A stretch of DNA of 12,867 bases, from positions 1-12,867 of the forward strand of contig JBNMLE010000026.1 in NCBI GenBank assembly GCA_050874705.1, read 5' to 3'. The notes under the pieces were generated by a model. It was not told the origin of the DNA. It saw nothing but the letters and a program-made list of their open reading frames with translations, and made no database searches. The stretch comes from Fiminaster sp050874705. Its GTDB lineage: Bacteria > Bacillota_I > Bacilli_A > RFN20 > CAG-826. A program made the translations under genes and the position numbers. The first letter of the stretch is position 1, and every line of letters starts with the position of its first letter. Shown here one piece after another: positions 5,453 to 12,867 of this stretch.

Positions 5453-6823
5453 ATGGAAAAGATTAATCAAAACATGATGGCAACAAAACCAGTAAATAAA
5501 TTAATATGGAGACTTGGAATTCCAATGATTATATCAATGGTTCTTCAAGCTTTATACAATGTAGTGGACAGCATATTTGTCGCTAATATATCTGAAGTTG
5601 GGGGAATCGCTAACGAAGCGTTAACATATGCTTTTCCTATACAAATACTTATGATCGCTATTGGAGTGGGAACTGGTGTTGGTATTAATTCATTATTATC
5701 AAAAAACTTAGGTGAAAATAATAAAGAAACAGTTAATAAAATTGCTGGCAATGGAATATTTCTTTCTATTGTAATTTATATTCTTTTCTGTCTATTTGGA
5801 TTATTTTTAACTTCTTGGTTTATATCATTATTTACTTCTAACAGCGAAATAATAAAAATGGGATCAAACTATCTAAGAATTTGTTGTATTTTCTCTTTAG
5901 GATCTATAGGTTTTGCTATATATGAAAGATTTTTACAAGCTACTGGAAAGACATTATATTCTACAATCGCACAAATATCTGGTGCAGTAATTAATATCAT
6001 ATTCGACTACGTTTTCATTTTCCCTATGAATCTAGGCGTTGAAGGGGCTGCATGGGCGACAATATTTGGTCAATTTGTATCTCTTGCTGTCGTTATGATA
6101 TTTCATTATTTCATCAATAAAGAAATAAGTGGAAATTTAAAATATTTAAAACCCGATTTTAAAATCATTAAAGGAATATATTCGATTGGAATTTCCGCTG
6201 CAATAATGCAAGGTTTACTTTCAGTTATGATGGCGGGAATGAACGCTATATTAACTAATTGCCAAGCTGATACTACTGTATTAGTGGGTTCATTTGGAAT
6301 TTATTACAAGATTCAACAAATAGCTTTATTTTCTTGCTTTGGTTTATCTAATACTATTATTACAGTTTTATCTTTCAACTATGGGATGCGCGACAAAAAG
6401 CGTTCTTTAGATTGCATCAAATATGGAATCATTGATTCTGTTATAGTGGCACTTGTTCTTACTGTTTTATTTGAGATAATTGCAAGGCCTTTAGCTCAAT
6501 TATTTTCACTTTCAAATGAAAGTACAAAAGAATTAATTGATGTTTGTGAGATGGCTGTTAGAATCGCTTCTACCGGATATGTGTTTATGGCTATTAGCGT
6601 TTCTATTCAAGGAGTATTTCAAGCATTAAGAAATTCATGGTTACCTTTAATAACAGCTTTACTCAGATTAGTGGTATTTGTTTTCCCTTTAGCGTATGCA
6701 TTTACTCTTTCTGACCAAGTATTAAATATCGTTTGGTTAACTTTCCCAATCGCAGAAATATTGACAGCTATTATTTCCTTATTATTGCTTAGATATATTA
6801 AAAAGAAAAAACTTAATTTCTAA
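5453..6823 (+). CDS. MATE family multidrug efflux transporter
   Basis: The 456-residue integral membrane protein has about twelve hydrophobic helices in two related halves, the normal size for MATE pumps (MepA/NorM group). The N-terminal signature KLIWRLGIPMIISMVLQALY followed by NVVDSIFVA is characteristic, as are LGVEGAAWATIFGQ in the first half and the repeat-like ISVSIQGVFQALRNSWLPL near the C-terminus. These proteins export cationic drugs or other toxic compounds in exchange for Na+ or H+. ATG 5453 has GTAGGAGG at 5441-5448. The terminator-like hairpin directly upstream suggests regulation by attenuation or a repressor. The stop codon abuts the stop of the convergent transglutaminase-like gene. 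The substrate is unknown. Confidence 0.95.
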   Translation: MEKINQNMMATKPVNKLIWRLGIPMIISMVLQALYNVVDSIFVANISEVGGIANEALTYAFPIQILMIAIGVGTGVGINSLLSKNLGENNKETVNKIAGNGIFLSIVIYILFCLFGLFLTSWFISLFTSNSEIIKMGSNYLRICCIFSLGSIGFAIYERFLQATGKTLYSTIAQISGAVINIIFDYVFIFPMNLGVEGAAWATIFGQFVSLAVVMIFHYFINKEISGNLKYLKPDFKIIKGIYSIGISAAIMQGLLSVMMAGMNAILTNCQADTTVLVGSFGIYYKIQQIALFSCFGLSNTIITVLSFNYGMRDKKRSLDCIKYGIIDSVIVALVLTVLFEIIARPLAQLFSLSNESTKELIDVCEMAVRIASTGYVFMAISVSIQGVFQALRNSWLPLITALLRLVVFVFPLAYAFTLSDQVLNIVWLTFPIAEILTAIISLLLLRYIKKKKLNF

Positions 6824-7543
6824 TTACTTTTCTTTAAATCTTCTAATTTTTCTAACATTGTTATTCATCAAATGTCTTCCAATAAGTTGATAGACAATTT
6901 TCTTAAATATATTCATTTTTTGTCCATGTTCTTTTAAAAGCGAATCAGGATCATCATATACTCCAAAATCACGAACAATTCCTTCTTTTTGAATATATGT
7001 ATCACAGCAATTAAACTCTACTGGTGGATTTAAAAAGTTTTTTGTTGCAACTCCATAACCAATAAAAGAGCCATCATCAAGAGGTTTAAACATCTTTTGC
7101 AGGTTTGATAAATAAACATTATCGAGAATAAAACCCTCAATGTTATACCATTTTCCACATATAAATATTTCAACATAACTATGGAAAACTTCTTGTGGTG
7201 CAAGTTTATAAACAAGTCCTGTCATTGCTCCTTTTTGAAGTATTTTGTCGATCATAAATCCGTGTATTCTACAAGGAATCGAGCACCCTCTAAGGAGCGC
7301 CATAAAAAGTGTCCCTTTAGTGTTACATTGACCATATCCATCTTTTAAGACTTTGCTAGCTTTAATATTATCATCAATGTTATAGCCGAATAAAATTTCA
7401 TCTTTAACAAAATTATAAATTGCTTTCGCTTTATCTGCTTCTTTTAAAGATTTCCAACCTCTTTTTTCAATCAACTTTTGAATAGAATTGGAATTAAAAT
7501 CAAGAATATTAGTTTCACTTAAGTATTTCGAATGATTACCCAT
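6824..7543 (-). CDS. Transglutaminase-like (papain-fold) protein
   Basis: The product has 239 residues from the ATG at 7543. A transglutaminase-like core is visible: Cys73 in YGQCNTKGTLFMALLR, then His121 in VFHSYVEIFICGKWYNIEG, with Glu136 or Asp141 as possible third catalytic residue. The spacing fits the C-H-D triad of the superfamily. No signal peptide is seen, so it is probably cytoplasmic. A longer frame opens with TTG at 7567, but the ATG has AAGGA seven bases upstream and lies 10 bp after the ZIP stop codon, so the two genes form one minus-strand operon. Members act as proteases, peptide hydrolases or cross-linkers; the substrate here is unknown. A link to metal handling is suggested only by the neighbour. 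Confidence 0.75.
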   Translation of the reverse strand: MGNHSKYLSETNILDFNSNSIQKLIEKRGWKSLKEADKAKAIYNFVKDEILFGYNIDDNIKASKVLKDGYGQCNTKGTLFMALLRGCSIPCRIHGFMIDKILQKGAMTGLVYKLAPQEVFHSYVEIFICGKWYNIEGFILDNVYLSNLQKMFKPLDDGSFIGYGVATKNFLNPPVEFNCCDTYIQKEGIVRDFGVYDDPDSLLKEHGQKMNIFKKIVYQLIGRHLMNNNVRKIRRFKEK

Positions 7544-7553
7544 TTTAATGTCC

Positions 7554-8329
7554 TTAACCAAGAGCAATATCTAGAACCATCATCACACTGAAACCGATTG
7601 CGAAAAAGATAGTTCCTATATTTGAATGTGAACCAATTGCGGTTTCTGGAATTAATTCTTCAACGACAACATATATCATTGCACCCGCCGCAAAACTTAA
7701 TAGATATGGAAGTATAGGAACTACATATGTAGATATAAGAAGCGTAATAGCGGCAGCGATAGGTTCAACTATTCCTGACAAAACTCCTCCCAAAAATGCT
7801 TTTCCTTTCGACATACCTTCGCCCGCTAAAGGCATAGAAATAATCGCGCCTTCTGGAAAATTTTGAACTGCTATTCCAATTGATAAAGCAAGTGCACCGG
7901 TAAAAGTAATCTCAGTTTGATTGGATAAAAATCCTGCTAAAACAACACCGACAGCCATTCCTTCAGGTATATTGTGAAGGGTTCCGCTAATAACATTTTT
8001 GTGGTTTTCTTTAAAGGATTTTTTGGGCCTTCTTCCGTATTACTTTGTGTATGGAAGTGTGGTGTAATTTTATCTAATATAAAAAGAAATAATATTCCTA
8101 ACCAAAAACCTACAAAAGCAGGTATACAAGCCCATTTTCCCATAGAGGACGATTGTTCAATAGCGGGTATAATTAAACTCCAAATGGAGGCTGCGACCAT
8201 TACACCTGAAGCAAATCCGATTAAAGCTCGTTGAACTTTATCTTTAAAACCGCGTCTTAAAAAGAAAACACATGCTGATCCAAGTGTAGTTCCTAGAAAT
8301 GGAATTAATATGCCTAGAAATGTTTCCAT
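7554..8329 (-). pseudogene. ZIP family metal transporter (GufA type), split by a one-base frameshift
   Basis: The frame from ATG 8329 (AAGGAGG at 8341-8335) encodes the first three membrane helices and ends at 7937. The frame covering 7958-7554 encodes the rest. Reading across in the -1 direction at 8024-8019 gives GPKKSFKENHKNVISGTLHNIPEGMAV, restoring the helix-4 metal motif HNIPEG; NFPEG in helix 5 and VEPIAAAITL follow as in GufA-type ZIPs. The repaired protein has about 258 residues, the normal length. ZIP proteins import Zn2+, Fe2+ or Mn2+. The lesion is one missing A in a six-A run (coding strand CCCAAAAAAT), so assembly error, a real mutation or -1 slippage on CCCAAAA are all possible. 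The first gene of the operon with the transglutaminase-like gene, it has metal-repressor-like dyads upstream. Confidence 0.85.
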
Positions 8330-8349
8330 GTTGCCTCCTTTTAATACTG

Positions 8350-8376
8350 AGTTAGTTATTACTAACTAGTTATAAC
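8350..8376. promoter_or_regulatory. Nested palindromes at the ZIP promoter, probable metal-repressor operator
   Basis: AGTTAGT (8350-8356) and ACTAACT (8361-8367) form a 7-bp dyad with a 4-bp spacer. It overlaps the perfect palindromes TAACTAGTTA (8363-8372) and GTTATAAC (8369-8376). TAACTAGTTA equals the inner ten bases of the AdcR/ZitR zinc-repressor consensus TTAACYRGTTAA. It lies between the minus-strand -10 and the ribosome binding site of the ZIP gene, a position suited to repression. The identity of the regulator is inference. Confidence 0.55.
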
Positions 8377-8387
8377 ATTTTTGCCGC

Positions 8388-8393
8388 ATTATA
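8388..8393 (-). promoter_or_regulatory. -10 element of the ZIP operon promoter
   Basis: The minus strand reads TATAAT, a perfect -10 hexamer, about 60 bp upstream of the ZIP start. No good -35 is found at 16-18 bp, so an activator or weak -35 is likely. The nested dyads would overlap the transcription start. Confidence 0.45.
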
Positions 8394-8458
8394 GTCAACT
8401 AAATGCAAATTAGATGGTGATATGTTTTTTATATAAAGTATTGAATAAATCAAAATTG

Positions 8459-8488
8459 TTGCATAAAAAAGGGCTTACATAATAAAAT
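8459..8488 (+). promoter_or_regulatory. Candidate promoter of the lipoprotein-GH3 operon
   Basis: TTGCAT (8459-8464) and TAAAAT (8483-8488) are separated by 18 bp. Both hexamers match the sigma-A consensus moderately. A small hairpin GTCC/GGAC (8495-8498, 8503-8506) follows at the start of the leader. Confidence 0.35.
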
Positions 8489-8573
8489 AATGGTGTCCAA
8501 TAGGACGAAGACTAAAAGTTTTTATTAATATCGTATTGATTTAATGAATAAACTTAGTCAAAAGAGGAGAAAT

Positions 8574-9809
8574 ATGAAAAGAAAAAATTTCAAAACTTTA
8601 TCACTATTATCCTTTATGGTAATAGCGGCAACCGCGAGTGGTTGTGATAATCAAACTTCAAACGGTTCAAATTCTAATTCAGGATCAACAATCATAAGTA
8701 CAATTTCTGATGAAGAACCACATGTTACAAAACTTGAACTTGTAACTGCTCCAAACAAAACTGAATACATGGAAGGAGATATTTTTGATCCAACCGGTAT
8801 TAAGGTAAAAGCTTATTGGAGTCATGGTATTGATGAAGACCTAACTAAAAACGATATTCAATATGATAAGACTCCATTAAAAGAAGGCGACACAAAAGTC
8901 ACAATTACTTATGAAGGAGCCGCTCTTGATATTGCAATTACAGTTCTTACAGTAAACGTAAATTCAATTAAGGTTGAATATTTAGGCGAAACAAGATTCC
9001 CATTAGGTACACCAATAACTAATTCAGGATTAAAAGTTGTTGCCGTCCTTGAAGATGGAACAGAAAAAGAAGTTGAAACCTACACACTAACAGTCAATTC
9101 AAAAGATGTCACAAAAGAAATGACAGGTGAAGGCTTAAAAGATTTAACTAAGGGTGCATATGAAGTAATAGTTTCATATAAAGGAAAAACCGGATCATAT
9201 AATATTGAGATTTTCAATGGTTACATTATTGAAGCTGAAGATATTTATGCTAAAGAAGATATTCCAGAAAACGCTACAAATTATTTAGAAAAAGTAAATG
9301 CAAGCAAAATCCAATTGGGCGCGATGAGACTTTCTGATGGCAAAGGTGATGCAAAATATGCTTCCGGTGAAGCTTATTTAGGTGAAGTTAAAGCCGGTAA
9401 TTCATTCAATGTTCACGTTTATTCAGAAGTTGATAGAAAAGCTGATATTACAATGACCGCTGCAAGCTGTGTTATTTCTAAAGACATGGCTAGTTGGAAA
9501 CCAGTTGAAATGGCAGATGTTCAATTAAATAAAATGTTAAAAGCAACTGCTAATGGAAAAGAAGTTGTTATCACAGATGATGTAATTCTTCCAGGAGGCG
9601 CCACTAAACAAAATGAAGATGGTTCATATACTTACGATCCACTTATTTGGGCTAACTGGCAATCAGTTGTCTTTGGCGAAATGGATCTTAAAAAAGGCGA
9701 TAATATCATTTATGTCGAATTAATCGGCGCACTTCCATTTACAGGAGAACTCACAAAAGGTTCTGGAACAATTAATATTGATAAATTTGAAGTTTCATTT
9801 AAGGACTAA
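8574..9809 (+). CDS. Surface lipoprotein with two Ig-like domains and a carbohydrate-binding-like domain
   Basis: The 411-residue protein starts with a lipoprotein signal: basic KRKNFK, a hydrophobic core, and lipobox ASGC with Cys24, followed by a Ser/Asn/Gly-rich linker. Residues about 51-124 and 128-214 are two bacterial Ig-like domains of the Big_3 type (KLELVTAPNKTEYMEGD...FDPTGIKVKAY; SIKVEYLGETRFPLGTPI). Residues about 215-411 begin IIEAEDIYA, contain QLGAMRLSDGKGDAKYASGE and finish GTINIDKFEVSF, resembling CBM6/CBM35-type galactose-binding-like folds. An in-frame ATG at 8544 exists, but AGAGGAG at 8563-8569 and the signal sequence favour 8574. It should sit on the outer face of the membrane and bind glycan. 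The GH3 gene starts 3 bp after its stop, so the pair is surely co-expressed. The ligand is unknown. Confidence 0.85.
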   Translation: MKRKNFKTLSLLSFMVIAATASGCDNQTSNGSNSNSGSTIISTISDEEPHVTKLELVTAPNKTEYMEGDIFDPTGIKVKAYWSHGIDEDLTKNDIQYDKTPLKEGDTKVTITYEGAALDIAITVLTVNVNSIKVEYLGETRFPLGTPITNSGLKVVAVLEDGTEKEVETYTLTVNSKDVTKEMTGEGLKDLTKGAYEVIVSYKGKTGSYNIEIFNGYIIEAEDIYAKEDIPENATNYLEKVNASKIQLGAMRLSDGKGDAKYASGEAYLGEVKAGNSFNVHVYSEVDRKADITMTAASCVISKDMASWKPVEMADVQLNKMLKATANGKEVVITDDVILPGGATKQNEDGSYTYDPLIWANWQSVVFGEMDLKKGDNIIYVELIGALPFTGELTKGSGTINIDKFEVSFKD

Positions 9810-9812
9810 TTT

Positions 9813-12785
9813 ATGAAAAAAGTTGTTAAAATTTTATCCTTAGTTGGGCTTGGAGTATTACTTAATGCTGTTGCCGTAGGTAATGTCGTTTGCTATGTTA
9901 ACAGTGGTGTTATTACAAACGCATTATGTGGTAATGGTGTTTCATTTGAAGGCGAAGATGTTGAAAAAGCATCAGCCTTAGGTGATGAATTATGTAGAGA
10001 AATGGGAAAAGAAGGTATTGTATTACTTAAAAACAATACATTGTCATCTTCTTCTAAAAAATCTCTACCTTTAGATGAATCAGTAACTAAGGTTAACCTT
10101 TTCGGCTATGCTGCGACAGATAATGGTTTCTTGCTTAAAGGTATTGGTAGTGGATCTTCCACAATCAATCCTGATAAACAAGTTACATTATTACAAGCAT
10201 TTAAAAACGCCAATATTGAATATAATACTGAAATTATTGATGCATATAATGCTAAAAACTGGGGTTCAAGAACAAGAAATTCTTATGAACTAAAAGAACC
10301 AACTAGAGAATTTTATACAGACAAAATGTTAGCGAACGCTAAAGCTTTCTCTGATACCGCTATTATTGTTCTAAGTAGAATCGGTGGAGAAAACATGGGT
10401 GAAATTCCTACTGAGCAAACTCTTACTACTGAAAAAGGTAGCGAAACTGATAACACAAGAACTTATCAAGACACTACTAAATATGAAGACGATTTAATCA
10501 AAATGGCTCATGAGAATTTCAAAAATGTCATTGTCATTGTTAATACTTGCAATACAATGCATTTAGGAATTGTCGACTCTAGCAATGTTGATTCAGCAAT
10601 TTATGTTGGCCTTACTGGTCAATCCGCTGCTAGTGCTATTCCAGAAGTTTTATGGGGTAAGACATCTCCATCTGGAAGAGTAACTGACACTTATTCTTAT
10701 GAACCAGATACCGCACCTTCTTACGCAAATAGAATTAAGAATGGTTCCCATATTCAATATGTTGAAGATATCTATATTGGATATAAGTGGTATGAAACCG
10801 CTGATTCAGAAGGATATTGGAACGATGTTCATAATGACTATGGTTCAGGATATGAAGGAGTAGTTCAATATCCATTTGGCTATGGTTTATCTTATACTTC
10901 CTTTGAATGGGAAATCGAAGAACAACCTACTATTGATTCCATAAGCAAATATGCAACATTTGATTATGTAGTTAATGTAACCAATACAGGCACAGTTCCT
11001 GGAAGAGATGTTGTCGAAGTATATGTAAATCCTCCTTACATCAAAGGAGGAATTGAAAAATCTAGTTCCACTTTAGTGGCATTTGCTAAAACTGTTGAAC
11101 TTAAACCAGGCCAAACCCAAAAAGTAAATATTTCATTTGATGCATATGATTTTGCTTCATATGACGCATATGACAAAAATGGTAATGGATTTACAGGCTA
11201 TGAACTTGATGAAGGCGAATATGAAGTAAAATTCATGACTGACTCTCATACCTTAAAAGATATGGAAAATAATATCATCACATATAATGTTGATGCTGGT
11301 GGTATTACCTACAAAATGGATCCAACCACAAAACAATTTGTTAAAAACAGAATGACTGGTGAAGGTGCTTATGCCGATACACCAATTGATGGAAGTACTG
11401 TTGGAGCGGAAAAACAATATCTTTCAAGAAATGACTTTGTTACTACTTTCCCTAAAGTACACGCTAAAACACCATCTAATAATGGTAATGGCTCAAACTT
11501 TGTTAACGATGTATATGACACAACTGTAATGCCAAAATTAGGCGTTGATAGTGGTCTTAGAATCGTTACAAAAGAAGACGGCTCTTCAGCCTCTTTAGCG
11601 GACTTAACAGGTAATGGTACTAAATTAGTCGCCAATGAAGAATTAATCGCTGATTTAAGTAATTATAATAGCGGAACTTGGGAAAAATTATTAGACCAAA
11701 TGTCTGCTGATGAATTATGTAAATTAGTCGAAGATGGTGGTTTCTCTACAAAAGCCGTTGAATCAATTGGTAAACCAAGAGCCCTTGACACTGATGGTCC
11801 AGCTGGATTTAACGCTAACGTATTATCAGTTGGTGGAGACGCTAAAGCTAAATGGACTGCATATCCTAGTGAAACATTAATCGGTTCAACTTGGAGCAGT
11901 GAAATTGCTTATAGAATGGGATTATCAATGGGAGTTGAAGCTCAAGCAACAGGAATGTCTGGTTGGTATGCGCCTGGTGTTAATTTACATAGATCTCCAT
12001 ATACCGCTAGAAACTATGAATATTATAGTGAAGATGGTTTTATCAGTGGCAAATTAGCGGCCGAAGTTATTAGAGGCGCTAAGGTTAATGGATTATATTG
12101 CTATTTGAAACACTTTGTATTATCTGAACCAGGGCCAAACCCAGGTGGGCTTAATACATGGTGCACAGAACAAAATCTTAGAGAAAATTATTTAAAACCA
12201 TTTGAAATAGCTGTTAAAGAAGGTGGATCGAATGCAATTATGTCCGCTTTCAATAGAGTTGGTGGAACATGGGCTGGTGCATCATATCCATGCTTAACAC
12301 AAATTCTAAGAACAGAATGGGGATTCAAAGGTAGTGTTATTACCGACTATTCTTCCGGAGGTGGAAGAGGTGGAATGAACCCTGAACAAGGTGTTAAAGC
12401 TGGTAATGACTTCTGGCTTAACCCAAATGAAGGCAATAATAACGCTAAACTTGATAGAAACGATCCAACAATGGTCACTTGTGCTCGTATGGCGGCTAAA
12501 AACATTGTCTTTACCTATGTTGATACATATCAATATGCCAAAACTCATGAAGCAGGCGATGATCCTAGATATAGTGTTGAAGTAGGTGTTAGAAATGTTG
12601 AATCAGTCTTTGCATGGTGGGTACCGTTATTAGCTGGTATCGATGTCGTTGTAGCGGCTGGTGTCGGTTTAGGAGTATTCTTCATTGTCAAACCTAAAAA
12701 ACTAAAAACCGCTAATGGTGTTAATTCTGATTTAAATGCATCTTCTAGTGGTGGTCCAGATAATGATAAACAAAAAGTAGACTAA
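9813..12785 (+). CDS. Membrane-anchored, domain-swapped GH3 glycoside hydrolase
   Basis: The 990-residue enzyme has the GH3 domains in reversed order. A hydrophobic N-terminus (about 5-35) is followed by the GH3 C-terminal alpha/beta domain (about 60-360; GKEGIVLLKNN, PFGYGLSYTSFEW at 354-366), an Fn3-like domain (about 375-490; NTGTVPGRDVVEVYV), an unassigned linker, and the catalytic barrel (about 610-915). In the barrel, LDTDGPAGF carries Asp659 and Asp661; HRSPYTARNYEY starts at His726; Lys766-His767 are the substrate-binding pair; Asp845 in GSVITDYS is the presumed nucleophile. A membrane helix (about 932-958) ends in a basic cytoplasmic tail. Such enzymes remove sugars, usually beta-glucose or beta-xylose, from glycans; specificity is not predictable. 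ATG 9813 has AAGGA at 9801-9805. The TAA stop may be premature because coiled-coil coding continues in frame. Confidence 0.92.
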   Translation: MKKVVKILSLVGLGVLLNAVAVGNVVCYVNSGVITNALCGNGVSFEGEDVEKASALGDELCREMGKEGIVLLKNNTLSSSSKKSLPLDESVTKVNLFGYAATDNGFLLKGIGSGSSTINPDKQVTLLQAFKNANIEYNTEIIDAYNAKNWGSRTRNSYELKEPTREFYTDKMLANAKAFSDTAIIVLSRIGGENMGEIPTEQTLTTEKGSETDNTRTYQDTTKYEDDLIKMAHENFKNVIVIVNTCNTMHLGIVDSSNVDSAIYVGLTGQSAASAIPEVLWGKTSPSGRVTDTYSYEPDTAPSYANRIKNGSHIQYVEDIYIGYKWYETADSEGYWNDVHNDYGSGYEGVVQYPFGYGLSYTSFEWEIEEQPTIDSISKYATFDYVVNVTNTGTVPGRDVVEVYVNPPYIKGGIEKSSSTLVAFAKTVELKPGQTQKVNISFDAYDFASYDAYDKNGNGFTGYELDEGEYEVKFMTDSHTLKDMENNIITYNVDAGGITYKMDPTTKQFVKNRMTGEGAYADTPIDGSTVGAEKQYLSRNDFVTTFPKVHAKTPSNNGNGSNFVNDVYDTTVMPKLGVDSGLRIVTKEDGSSASLADLTGNGTKLVANEELIADLSNYNSGTWEKLLDQMSADELCKLVEDGGFSTKAVESIGKPRALDTDGPAGFNANVLSVGGDAKAKWTAYPSETLIGSTWSSEIAYRMGLSMGVEAQATGMSGWYAPGVNLHRSPYTARNYEYYSEDGFISGKLAAEVIRGAKVNGLYCYLKHFVLSEPGPNPGGLNTWCTEQNLRENYLKPFEIAVKEGGSNAIMSAFNRVGGTWAGASYPCLTQILRTEWGFKGSVITDYSSGGGRGGMNPEQGVKAGNDFWLNPNEGNNNAKLDRNDPTMVTCARMAAKNIVFTYVDTYQYAKTHEAGDDPRYSVEVGVRNVESVFAWWVPLLAGIDVVVAAGVGLGVFFIVKPKKLKTANGVNSDLNASSSGGPDNDKQKVD

Positions 12786-12867
12786 CAAAAGAAAATAAAG
12801 AAATTAGAAGATGAAATTGAATCTTTAAAGAAAAAATTAAAACAAAAAGAAGAAGAATTAAATAAAC
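12786..12867 (+). other. In-frame open coiled-coil coding stretch after the GH3 stop
   Basis: In the GH3 frame, directly after TAA, 27 sense codons run to the window end without a stop. They read QKKIKKLEDEIESLKKKL followed by KQKEEELNK, with Ile/Leu at strict heptad a/d positions. There is no start codon in this frame and no ribosome binding site between the stop and the coiled coil. Either the GH3 protein once had a coiled-coil tail now cut by a nonsense mutation, or this is the remnant of a neighbouring gene. Confidence 0.6.

Noticed and set aside
11369..12585. Minus-strand and alternate-frame ORFs of 61-88 codons inside the GH3 gene and similar ones elsewhere
   Set aside because: They lie wholly inside a conserved gene in other frames, without ribosome binding sites or recognisable domains.

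Overview
The window is AT-rich DNA from a low-GC Gram-positive bacterium, probably Bacillota (Bacilli, Erysipelotrichia or a gut Mollicutes-like lineage). The basis is the strong AAAGAGGTGAT/AGGAGG ribosome binding sites, AT-rich codons dominated by AGA for Arg, a Gram-positive type lipoprotein, and best family resemblances (DUF4143 ATPase, Vat/XAT acetyltransferase, GufA-type ZIP, domain-swapped GH3) that are common in gut Bacillota. Tryptophan is always TGG and no intact gene carries an internal TGA, so the standard code applies. I could not assign genus or species.

Left part (1-2900): a decaying accessory region. It holds a terminator, an array of TGTACGCA repeats with an exact 20-bp period, a minus-strand fragment resembling a serine-recombinase tail, an intact AAA_14/DUF4143 ATPase, a 3' scrap of a GyrI-like protein, a strong terminator, and a RhuM-family pseudogene with a nonsense codon, an internal deletion and a frameshift.

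Middle (2893-6823): drug-type resistance and response genes on the plus strand. The first is an XRE helix-turn-helix fused in one frame to a Vat/CatB-like xenobiotic acetyltransferase, the most unusual protein here. Then come a MerR/GyrI-like multidrug sensor with a textbook 19-bp-spacer MerR promoter, a second TGTACGCA array in a 570-bp gene-free stretch, and a MATE efflux pump preceded by a 12-bp-stem hairpin with a U tract.

Right part: on the minus strand, a GufA-type ZIP metal transporter (broken by a one-base frameshift in a homopolymer) runs into a transglutaminase-like protein as an operon, with nested dyads at its promoter that resemble a metal-repressor operator. The MATE and transglutaminase genes converge with abutting stop codons. 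On the plus strand, a lipoprotein with two Ig-like domains and a carbohydrate-binding-like domain is followed 3 bp later by a membrane-anchored, domain-swapped GH3 glycosidase; together they look like a cell-surface glycan-degrading module. The GH3 stop codon is followed in frame by an open coiled-coil coding stretch that runs off the window.

No tRNA, rRNA, CRISPR array or intact transposase was found.
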